Shown one piece after another: positions 5,790-12,367 of a stretch of 13,288 bases of DNA. The stretch's first letter is position 1; each line of letters starts with the position of its first letter. Source of the DNA: JBDUDK01 sp040002995 (GTDB taxonomy: Bacteria; Actinomycetota; Acidimicrobiia; Acidimicrobiales; Ilumatobacteraceae); NCBI GenBank assembly GCA_040002995.1, contig JBDUDK010000009.1, forward strand, positions 1 to 13,288. The letters run 5' to 3'. The translations under genes and the position numbers were made by a program. Below the pieces are notes generated by a model. The model was not told the DNA's origin. It was given only the letters and a program-made list of their open reading frames with translations, and did no database searches.

Positions 5790-7499
5790 CGGTCTGCCGG
5801 TGCGCCGGCGACGGAACCAGAAACCCGCGCCCATCAGCGCGAGGCCACCGATCACCGCCAGTGCGTTGACGATGGGCTCGATGCGGCGAGAGCTCACGAT
5901 CGGCTTGTGCCGGCCCGGTTCCAGCGGGGCGATCGTGGCGTCGTAGTGCAGTTCGCCCAAGGGGGCGGTCGGGCGCTCGAACGTCAGCGTCGCCGTGACG
6001 GCGCCGGGCGACGGGATGGTGACGGTGCCGAGATCGAGAGGAGTGCCGTACCCGGCGGGCGCACCGTCGAGCGTGGTGACCGAACCGTCGGGCAGTGTCA
6101 GCCGGGCCGTCACCCTGGTGACGTTGCCGGGCTTGGGCCGCCGGCTCGACGCCACGCTCACGCTCACGAGATTCGTGCCGGGGCGGCCCGGCTGAACCGA
6201 CAGTTCGGCGATGATGTCTTCCTCGCCCTGCACCGTCGGCGGCACCACCACGGCTTGGGACGCCGGGAGGTAGCGCGCGCCGAGGGCGGGCGCGGTCGAC
6301 GCCAGGGCCGCCCCACCGACTAGCACGCCGAGCGCCACCATGAGCTCGGCCCGGTGCGCGTTGCGCAGCCCGAGGTACAACGCGACGGCGAGCAGCGCCA
6401 GCTTGACCACCAGTGTCCAACCGAACTGGGTGGCGAACAGCGCGGTCAACGATGTGACTTCGCGACCAGACAGCACGAGACCGGTGACGATCAGTGCCCC
6501 CGTCGCGCCGACCGCGATCGGAGCGAATCGACGAACGACGGCTCGGGTGTCGGTTGCCCCGCGCGACAGCACGACGATCGTCGCCAGTCCCCCGATCCAC
6601 ACCGAAGCGCCGAGGAGGTGCACGGCGCGCAGGATCACTCCCCCGATGAACGACCGGCCGCTGTTGTGTCCCGCAAAAGCCTCGACGACCGCCAGGCCGG
6701 GCGCGAGGACGATGGCGGCAAGGACCTCCGGCGTCCGGATGGGTACCGCGCGTCCCGACCGCAACGCGCCGACGAGCGGCGGCAGGAGCACCGCGAGTCC
6801 GATCGCGACGAGCGCGAACGCGATGAGCCGGCGTCCGTAGTCGCTCGCGGTGAGCAGCGAGCGAATCGTGCGCCCGAACGGAGCGTCGATGAGGGTGGCC
6901 TCGACGACGAGCAAGAGGACCTGCACCCCGACGGCCACCACGGCGGCGCGCCCGGCCCACTGGACGAGGCGGGACCGGATGGACGCAGAGGTGGTTGACA
7001 GCGCGAACAACGCGACCGTGAGCGGACCGATGACGGCCGCGAGCACGGCGAGCGCCAGGAACTGAAGAGCCACCACGATGACAGCAGGACCGGGTTCGGA
7101 GTCTTCAACCGGTAAGAGGCCCGCCGCGTTGCCGATGGCGAAGACGATCGAGCCCGACGTCTCGTGCAGGTCGACCGTGTCGCGCGTGGCGTAACGCAAT
7201 CGGTAGGCGCCATCGTCGAGCGACGGCAGCGCGACTACAAGAGTGTGGTTGTCGGCGGGATCGAGAATGAACGTGACGGGGAGCGTGGCGCCGGTCTCGT
7301 TGACGAGCGTGACTTTGGTGAGCTCCTTGCTGATCTTCTCCGAGAACGTCAGCCGGGCCTGTTTGGGTGCCGTGGCCAGCACCGCACCCTGAGGCGGATC
7401 GCTGGACTTGAAGTAGGTGTGGGCCGAGGCCTCCGTCGCCGGCCCGCCCACCACGGCCACGACGATCGCCACCAGGATCATCGCCCGGCGCCGTCGCAT
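5736..7499 (-). CDS. CopC-CopD fusion copper transport/resistance protein with C-terminal beta domain
   Basis: A 587-aa membrane protein. An N-terminal signal (MRRRRAMILVAIVVAVVGG) is cut after ASA, leaving mature His27 at the new N-terminus. Residues 27-122 form a CopC domain with HTYFKSSDPPQGAVL, LTFSEKIS and Asp110-x-His112; the N-terminal His plus the D-x-H pair is the classic CopC Cu(II) site. Residues about 136-405 form a CopD domain with roughly eight membrane helices, including FAGHNSG (His278) and RAVHLLGASVWIGG (His294). A soluble beta-rich domain (about 425-530, TRVTARLTLPDGS) and a final helix (about 541-562) followed by RRRR end the protein. The ATG at 7499 is the first in frame; no strong Shine-Dalgarno is visible. 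The last 17 or so residues are encoded antisense to greA. It neighbours a two-component pair. Copper import and resistance roles are both known for this family; direction is unresolved. Confidence 0.9.
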   Translation of the reverse strand: MRRRRAMILVAIVVAVVGGPATEASAHTYFKSSDPPQGAVLATAPKQARLTFSEKISKELTKVTLVNETGATLPVTFILDPADNHTLVVALPSLDDGAYRLRYATRDTVDLHETSGSIVFAIGNAAGLLPVEDSEPGPAVIVVALQFLALAVLAAVIGPLTVALFALSTTSASIRSRLVQWAGRAAVVAVGVQVLLLVVEATLIDAPFGRTIRSLLTASDYGRRLIAFALVAIGLAVLLPPLVGALRSGRAVPIRTPEVLAAIVLAPGLAVVEAFAGHNSGRSFIGGVILRAVHLLGASVWIGGLATIVVLSRGATDTRAVVRRFAPIAVGATGALIVTGLVLSGREVTSLTALFATQFGWTLVVKLALLAVALYLGLRNAHRAELMVALGVLVGGAALASTAPALGARYLPASQAVVVPPTVQGEEDIIAELSVQPGRPGTNLVSVSVASSRRPKPGNVTRVTARLTLPDGSVTTLDGAPAGYGTPLDLGTVTIPSPGAVTATLTFERPTAPLGELHYDATIAPLEPGRHKPIVSSRRIEPIVNALAVIGGLALMGAGFWFRRRRTGRPSGQLDGLDLDLELPVGG

Positions 7500-7588
7500 C
7501 AGGCCATGATCGCGTAGTCACGCAGGGCGGTCCGGGTCACCTCGTCGGTTCCCCTCACCTCCACAACGGGCGCGGCCGATGGAGACAC

Positions 7589-8278
7589 ATGGTTGAGACT
7601 TTGCGGACCAGTCCGATCCGACTCGTCATTGTGGAAGACGAGCCGCTGTATCGCGACCTGCTGCGCGCGTCGTTGGAGCGCGCCGGGTTCATCGTGGTCG
7701 GCGCGTTCGGCGACCCGGGGTCGGCCCTTACCGGCGCGCCGGCCCTCTCCGCCGACGTTGCACTGCTCGATATCGAGCTGGGGTCGAGCGTCTCTGGTGT
7801 CGAGGTCGGCATCCGTCTCCGCCGGCTCATGCCCGCGATCGGCATCGTGCTGCTGTCGAACAACACCGACCCTCACCTGGTCGCCTCCCTGCCCACCGAC
7901 GTGTCCGGGGGCTGGTCGTATCTCTCCAAGCGCACAGTCAGCGATGTCGACGCGCTCACCCGCGCCATCACGGGTGCCGCCGACGGTCTTGTGGTGTTCG
8001 ACGCCGCCCTCACTCGCGCCAGTTCCATCCGCCCCGACTCCCCCATTCGCGGGCTTAGTCCCCGTCAGCGCGAAATCGTCGAGCTCATGGCCCAGGGCTT
8101 TTCTAACAAGGCGATCGCCCAACGACTGGTGCTCACGGAAAAGTCGGTCGAGAACCACCTCACACGTATCTACCAACAGCTCGGCATCGCCGCGAGCGAT
8201 CCCTCCACCCATCAGCGGGTGCAGGTGGCGCTGCTCTACTTGGACAGCACCGTGGCGGCGCGCGGTCCCCGTCCGTAA
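7589..8278 (+). CDS. NarL/FixJ-type two-component response regulator
   Basis: A 229-aa cytoplasmic regulator. The receiver domain (about 10-130) has the acidic pair Glu16-Asp17 in VIVEDEP, phospho-acceptor Asp61 in ALLDIELG, Ser90 in VLLSNN and Lys114 in YLSKRT, so the active site is complete. The LuxR-type helix-turn-helix (about 155-200) reads LSPRQREIVELMAQG, then SNKAIAQRL and KSVENHLTRIYQQLGI. A GGAG Shine-Dalgarno 4 nt before the ATG at 7589 fixes the start. It is divergent from copC-copD (89 nt between them) and convergent with the histidine kinase, overlapping it by 43 bp. The kinase is the obvious partner by position. Target genes are not known; copC-copD is the nearest candidate. 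Confidence 0.93.
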   Translation: MVETLRTSPIRLVIVEDEPLYRDLLRASLERAGFIVVGAFGDPGSALTGAPALSADVALLDIELGSSVSGVEVGIRLRRLMPAIGIVLLSNNTDPHLVASLPTDVSGGWSYLSKRTVSDVDALTRAITGAADGLVVFDAALTRASSIRPDSPIRGLSPRQREIVELMAQGFSNKAIAQRLVLTEKSVENHLTRIYQQLGIAASDPSTHQRVQVALLYLDSTVAARGPRP

Positions 8279-9561
8279 CGTCGAGGCGTGGCGCGACCCG
8301 CCGGTGAAAGCGCGGGCACTCGCAGCGACTCTTGATCGCCTGAGCGCCGGCGGTGTCCATTGAGCGCCGCCGCTGCCGGATGGCCGAGATCGACACTTCT
8401 CAGCGGCACCACGACGGTGACGACGACGCCGCTGCTGTCGCGGTCGGCGATCGTGCACGTGCCGCCCCGTTGCTCGACGCGGCCCTCCATGCTCGTGAGA
8501 CCGAGGCCCGGTGCCAGCCGACCCGACTTGGGAAGCCCGATGCCGTTGTCGCTGATCGTGACGTGCAAACAGCCGTCGTCTCGCACTTGGAGGGCAACGT
8601 CGACTTCCGTGGCCCGCCCGTGGCGCTGGCTGTTCGCGAGGGCTTCTTCCACGGCGCGGTAGACGACGAGGGCGACGCTCTCGTGCAGCCGGCGATCGCT
8701 CGGATCGTCGAGCCGGGCGACCTGCGCGTCGACGGTGAGCGATGTGCGGATGGCGAAGGTCTCTTCGAACCCGGCGAGCAGCGCGCGTAGCGCGGGGAGC
8801 AGCACGACTCTGATGGTTGACGGATGTAAGCGGTGCGACAGGGCCCGCACGTCGCGGTCGCGTACCTCCCCTATGACGTTGAGAGCGTGGGCCAGGACGA
8901 TACGAGCCTCCGGCGATCCTTCGTCGAGCAACGAGCGCACTTGATCGAGCATCAGCTCGGCGGCGACGAGGCGCGTCTGCACGCGACCGTGAAGCTCCTC
9001 GGCGATGTCGCGGCGGAACTGCTCATCGGATACCACGAGCAGCCGGCGGGCCCGCTGGAGCTCGGCGACACGCTCAAGGAGCGACGCGTTGCGCTGGTCG
9101 AGGCGCGCCCGCAAGCCGACGAGACCGTTTCCCACCAGGCCAAGGAACACGACCATCGTCGTGTACCCGAACACGCTCGGCCAGGCCATGGGGTAGCTCT
9201 GATGTCCCTCGATCCACGCATCGATGTGGGCCCGTTGGAGCCCGGCCGCGAATCCCCCGACGGTGAACAAGAGGCCGAGCGTGAGCATGCCCGTTGCGCG
9301 ACGGGCCAAGAGCTCGGCCGGAATTCGAGAGGAAACGAAAGCGACGAACAACGTGATCGTTGCGGCGCCCGCCATGTTGCCAAGCAGCCAGATCGCGAAT
9401 TGGGACGACGTTTCGTGGTGGTGGTCCATGTTCGGCGCGATGAACGTCACGACGAGCGCCGCTGAGAACATCAGCACCGCAATCATCGCGACGGGTGGCC
9501 GTGCCGGAGTTAGAAAGTCGGCGGCCTGCAGCCGTGTCCCACGTTGTCTCGCCCGCGCCAT
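8236..9561 (-). CDS. Membrane histidine kinase, NarL/DesK-like class (HisKA_3)
   Basis: A 441-aa sensor kinase. Four membrane helices are visible (about 24-42, 55-77, 89-108, 128-150), with Arg-rich inside loops. The outer loops hold MDHHHE (45-50) and a segment with His112, His120 and Met125. A linker coiled coil (150-175) leads to the dimerisation domain with phospho-acceptor His191 in EELHGRVQT, where the usual residue after His is Asp. The ATPase domain has EEALANSQRHG (N-box, Asn310), ISDNGIGLP and GLGLTSMEGRVEQRGG. A 50-60 residue Arg/Pro/Ala-rich tail follows the normal domain end at VVVPLR. The frame opens upstream to 9690, but the ATG at 9561 has GGGGAGAGG close upstream and gives a natural N-terminus. 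It is convergent with the response regulator, an unusual order for a cognate pair. Signal unknown; metal is a guess from the His residues and CopCD. Confidence 0.9.
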   Translation of the reverse strand: MARARQRGTRLQAADFLTPARPPVAMIAVLMFSAALVVTFIAPNMDHHHETSSQFAIWLLGNMAGAATITLFVAFVSSRIPAELLARRATGMLTLGLLFTVGGFAAGLQRAHIDAWIEGHQSYPMAWPSVFGYTTMVVFLGLVGNGLVGLRARLDQRNASLLERVAELQRARRLLVVSDEQFRRDIAEELHGRVQTRLVAAELMLDQVRSLLDEGSPEARIVLAHALNVIGEVRDRDVRALSHRLHPSTIRVVLLPALRALLAGFEETFAIRTSLTVDAQVARLDDPSDRRLHESVALVVYRAVEEALANSQRHGRATEVDVALQVRDDGCLHVTISDNGIGLPKSGRLAPGLGLTSMEGRVEQRGGTCTIADRDSSGVVVTVVVPLRSVDLGHPAAAALNGHRRRSGDQESLRVPALSPAGRATPRRYGRGPRAATVLSK

Positions 9562-9682
9562 GCGCCCTCTCCCCAGGGAACCCAAGTTCTCTCTGTCACC
9601 AACCCGTCCGGATTGGGGACAGCCCCTTAGTTCTACCACGCTCCGTGGTGTTTTGGGGGAAAATGTCTTGGTTTCGAAAAGA

Positions 9683-10330
9683 TTAGGCAAGCAGACGGCT
9701 AATAGCGGTGGCAGTTCGGGCCACGATGGCCCCGAAACGGCGGCCAGGCTGGCGGCTTAGGCGTTCGATCGGCCCGCTGACGCTCACCGCTGCCACCAGC
9801 CGCCCGGCGCCGTCCACCACGGGCGCGCTTACCGACGCGACCCCTGCCTCACGCTCGCCGACGCTCTCGACCCATTCGCGGACAGCGCTCTGACCAGCCA
9901 AGATACGCCCGGCGGAGCCCTTGTGGAGGGGCAGAGCGGCGCCGACAGCCACGATCGTGCGCAGCTCGCTCGGCGATTCGAGCGAGGCGATGCAGATCCG
10001 GCGTTCGCCCTCGCGCACGAACAATTGGACGCTCTCCGCGGTGGCATCGCGCAGCCGCTCGAGCGCGGGGCGGGCCAGGGCGGCGAGCGGAAACCCGGCC
10101 TCGGCCCGGTTGCCGAGCGTGACGAGACGGACCCCGAGGCAGAACCGTCCGCTCGTGTCGCGCCCGACCAAGCCGTGCGATTCGAGGGCCACCGCCAACC
10201 GGTGCGCGGTCGGCCGCGCCAGACCGGTGGCCGCGACGAGGTCGGCGAGCGCCAGCGGACCTGCCTCGAGGGCAGAGAGCACTGCCACGGACTTGTCGAT
10301 CACGCCCACACCGCTTACCGTGTGTCTCAC
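9683..10330 (-). CDS. IclR-family regulator of leucine biosynthesis, NdgR/LtbR-like
   Basis: A DNA-binding regulator. From memory of the family it resembles Streptomyces NdgR and corynebacterial LtbR, which control leuCD and are divergent from it as here. The N-terminus SGVGVIDKSVAVLSALEAG matches that group closely. The winged helix (about 26-58) reads LADLVAATGLARPTAHRLAVALE. The effector domain includes ESVQLFVREGERRICIASLE, HKGSAGRILAG and the late SVGEREAGVASVSAPV and VSVSGPIERLSRQPGR. At about 215 residues it is shorter than my recollection of NdgR (roughly 240); the missing part seems to be a loop after SAGRILAG. The GTG at 10330 is preferred because TACATT (minus strand, 10345-10340) would start transcription about 3 nt upstream. 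An ATG at 10363 would add 11 residues; a GTG at 10309 is also possible. Confidence 0.88.
   Translation of the reverse strand: MRHTVSGVGVIDKSVAVLSALEAGPLALADLVAATGLARPTAHRLAVALESHGLVGRDTSGRFCLGVRLVTLGNRAEAGFPLAALARPALERLRDATAESVQLFVREGERRICIASLESPSELRTIVAVGAALPLHKGSAGRILAGQSAVREWVESVGEREAGVASVSAPVVDGAGRLVAAVSVSGPIERLSRQPGRRFGAIVARTATAISRLLA
10316..10321 (+). promoter_or_regulatory. Candidate -10 box for leuCD
   Basis: TACCGT fits TANNNT and would start transcription near 10328, giving a leuC leader of about 57 nt that contains the repeated TCTCAC elements. There is no convincing -35. It lies within the N-terminal codons of the divergent iclR gene, which is common in such compact regions. Weak call. 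Confidence 0.3.
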
Positions 10331-10362
10331 AAGTCGAACAATGTATCTCACAGTGCGAGACA
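10321..10362. promoter_or_regulatory. Candidate IclR-regulator operator: repeated TGTNTCTCACA half-sites
   Basis: TGTGTCTCACA at 10321-10331 and TGTATCTCACA at 10342-10352 differ at one base and begin exactly 21 bp apart, two helical turns. The second is the left arm of a 21-bp dyad, TGTATCTCAC - A - GTGCGAGACA (10342-10362), with 8 of 10 arm positions matching. The block covers the proposed iclR -10 box and lies between iclR and leuC, where autoregulation and leuCD control would be expected. Binding itself is inferred. Confidence 0.55.
10340..10345 (-). promoter_or_regulatory. Candidate -10 box for the iclR-type gene
   Basis: TACATT on the minus strand fits TANNNT and ends 9 nt before the GTG at 10330, giving a nearly leaderless message. 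It is embedded in the dyad at 10342-10362, so a bound regulator would block its own promoter. Confidence 0.4.
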
Positions 10363-10385
10363 TTTCATTTGGAGAGACAGCACAT

Positions 10386-11777
10386 ATGGCGACCCTCCCG
10401 CAAAAGGTATGGGACCGACACGTGGTCCACTCGGACCCCGACGGCGACCTGCTGTACGTCGACCTCCACCTCGTCCACGAGGTGACGAGCCCACAAGCGT
10501 TCGACGGGCTGCGCCTCAATGGGCGCCGCGTGCGCCGGCCCGATCTCACGGTGGCCACCGAAGACCACAACGTGCCCACCGTCGACATTCATCTTCCGAT
10601 CGCCGATCCGGTGAGCCGGCGTCAAGTCGAAGTCCTCCGCCAGAACTGTGCCGATTTCGACATCACGCTGCACCCGATGGGATCAGCCGGTCAGGGCATC
10701 GTGCACGTGATTGGGCCCGAGCAGGGCCTCACCCTTCCCGGCATGACGGTTGTCTGTGGTGATTCGCACACCTCGACGCACGGCGCGTTCGGCGCGCTCG
10801 CGTTCGGCATCGGAACGAGCGAGGTCGAGCACGTGCTCGCCACACAGACGCTTCCCCAAACGCGCCCGCGCTGGATGGCGATCAACGTCGAAGGCGAACT
10901 GCCCTCCACCGTCACCGCAAAGGACGTCATCCTCTCGATCATCGGGCGCATTGGTACGGGCGGTGGCATCGGTCAGGTCATCGAGTACCGCGGGTCGGCC
11001 ATCTCGAGCCTGTCGATGGAAGGCCGGATGACGGTGTGCAACATGTCGATCGAGGCGGGCGCGAAGGCCGGCCTCATCGGCCCGGACGACACGACGTTCG
11101 CCTACCTCGAGGGCCGGCAGTTCGCGCCGAGAGGCGCGGCGTGGGAGAAGGCGCTCGACGACTGGCGCGCGCTGGGCACCGACGCGGGGTCGTCGTTCGA
11201 CAATGAGGTCACCATCGACGCCGGGACCCTGCGCCCGCACGTCAGTTGGGGTACCAACCCCGGACAAGTCACCTCGATCGATGGCACAGTCCCTGACCCC
11301 GACTCGTTCGCCGATGAAGGCCAACGCGAGGCCGCTGCTCGCGCCCTCGTGTACATGGGTCTCACGGCCGGCACGCCGATGCGCGGTATCGCGGTCGACA
11401 CGGTGTTCATCGGCTCGTGCACCAACAGTCGTATCGAAGACTTCCGCGCCGCGGCGGCGGTGCTCGCCGGCCGCCGGGTGTCGGTGAAGCGGGCATTGGC
11501 GGTCCCCGGTTCGCACCAGGTGAAAGCGCAAGCCGAGGCGGAAGGGCTCGACCGCGTCTTCACCGCGGCGGGGTTTGAATGGCGCGAACCCGGCTGCTCG
11601 ATGTGCCTGGCCATGAACCCCGACAAGCTCGCCGCGGGCGAGCGGGCGGCGAGCACGTCGAACCGCAACTTCGAAGGCCGCCAAGGTCGGGGCGGGCGCA
11701 CTCACCTCGTCTCACCCGCGATGGCCGCGGCCACCGCCGTCGCCGGTCATTTCGCCACACCCGAGGATCTCGCATGA
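10386..11777 (+). CDS. leuC: 3-isopropylmalate dehydratase large subunit
   Basis: Aconitase-family subunit carrying the [4Fe-4S] cluster; with LeuD it isomerises 2- to 3-isopropylmalate, and citramalate to beta-methylmalate when CimA supplies it. The 463-aa protein starts MATLPQKVWDRHVV and shows GDSHTSTHGAFGALAFGIGTSEVEHV (125-150). Cluster ligands are Cys345 in IGSCTNSRIEDFRAA and Cys404 and Cys407 in EPGCSMCLAMNPD, the same spacing as in E. coli LeuC. The frame continues far upstream through the antisense of iclR, but that part is not LeuC. The ATG at 10386 has GGAGAG 9 nt upstream. An in-frame ATG at 10341 would add 15 residues and is less likely. It overlaps leuD by 4 nt (ATGA). Homoaconitase is a distant alternative. 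Confidence 0.96.
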   Translation: MATLPQKVWDRHVVHSDPDGDLLYVDLHLVHEVTSPQAFDGLRLNGRRVRRPDLTVATEDHNVPTVDIHLPIADPVSRRQVEVLRQNCADFDITLHPMGSAGQGIVHVIGPEQGLTLPGMTVVCGDSHTSTHGAFGALAFGIGTSEVEHVLATQTLPQTRPRWMAINVEGELPSTVTAKDVILSIIGRIGTGGGIGQVIEYRGSAISSLSMEGRMTVCNMSIEAGAKAGLIGPDDTTFAYLEGRQFAPRGAAWEKALDDWRALGTDAGSSFDNEVTIDAGTLRPHVSWGTNPGQVTSIDGTVPDPDSFADEGQREAAARALVYMGLTAGTPMRGIAVDTVFIGSCTNSRIEDFRAAAAVLAGRRVSVKRALAVPGSHQVKAQAEAEGLDRVFTAAGFEWREPGCSMCLAMNPDKLAAGERAASTSNRNFEGRQGRGGRTHLVSPAMAAATAVAGHFATPEDLA

Positions 11778-12367
11778 AGGCCGTCCGGGTGCTCACGGGT
11801 CGGGGCGTGCCCTTGCGCCGCTCCGATGTCGACACCGACCAGATCATTCCGAGCGACTGGCTCAAGCGGGTCGAGCGCACGGGCTTTGGCAAGGGCCTGT
11901 TCTCGGAGTGGCGTGATGACCGCCGCTTCGTCCTCAACGACGAGGTGTACGCAGGCGCGTCAATTCTGGTGGCCGGGCCCAACTTCGGCACGGGTTCGTC
12001 GCGCGAGCACGCGGTGTGGGCGCTCATGGACTACGGGTTCGACGCGGTGATCTCGCCGCGGTTCGGTGAAATCTTCCGCAACAACTCCACGAAAAACGGG
12101 CTCGTGCCGATCCGGCTCGAGCCCGACGAGGTCGAGCGGCTCATGAGCGCGATCGAGGCCGACCCGGAGCTCGAGATCACGATCGATATCGAGCGGCGGT
12201 CGGTGAGCGCGCCGAGGATTGGCCTCGAGGCATCGTTCCCGATCGACGACGCCACCCAACACCGGTTTCTGAACGGCCTCGACGACATCAGTCTCACCCT
12301 GCAGCACGCCGGCGAGATCGATGCCTACGAGACGAACCGTCCTAGCTGGCTGCCGATCGTCCGTTGA
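11774..12367 (+). CDS. leuD: 3-isopropylmalate dehydratase small subunit
   Basis: Small subunit of isopropylmalate isomerase, supplying the swivelling substrate-recognition domain. The 197-aa protein begins MKAVRVLTGRGVPLRRSDVDTDQIIPSDWL and has GPNFGTGSSREHA at 68-80, the family signature, followed by VISPRFGEIFRNNSTKNGL. The length is usual for bacterial LeuD. Its ATG at 11774 overlaps the leuC stop as ATGA, indicating translational coupling and balanced subunit synthesis. The start of the coding stretch is confirmed by the conserved DTDQIIP. Its final 26 bp overlap the leuA 3' end on the opposite strand. Confidence 0.96.
   Translation: MKAVRVLTGRGVPLRRSDVDTDQIIPSDWLKRVERTGFGKGLFSEWRDDRRFVLNDEVYAGASILVAGPNFGTGSSREHAVWALMDYGFDAVISPRFGEIFRNNSTKNGLVPIRLEPDEVERLMSAIEADPELEITIDIERRSVSAPRIGLEASFPIDDATQHRFLNGLDDISLTLQHAGEIDAYETNRPSWLPIVR

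Noticed and set aside
7537..7561. Direct repeat TCACCTC between copC-copD and the response regulator
   Set aside because: Only 7 bp, 18 bp apart, and no dyad; expected by chance. No clear promoter could be assigned in this 89-nt gap.
7499..8458. Minus-strand open frame (about 319 aa) opposite the response regulator
   Set aside because: The plus strand carries a complete receiver plus LuxR-type protein with a Shine-Dalgarno; the opposite frame has no domain features.
9635..9655. Hairpin ACCACG-CTC-CGTGGT followed by GTTTT
   Set aside because: It looks like a terminator only on the plus strand, where no gene ends; on the minus strand, after iclR, there is no U tract. Probably chance or a weak dyad upstream of the kinase gene.
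9680..9685. TAATCT (minus strand) as a -10 box for the histidine kinase
   Set aside because: It fits TANNNT but overlaps the iclR stop, has no -35 and would give a leader of about 110 nt; not strong enough to list.
9921..10385. Upstream extension of leuC to a 618-aa protein
   Set aside because: The extra part is antisense to iclR and rich in Arg/Ser; LeuC homology and a GGAGAG site begin at 10386.
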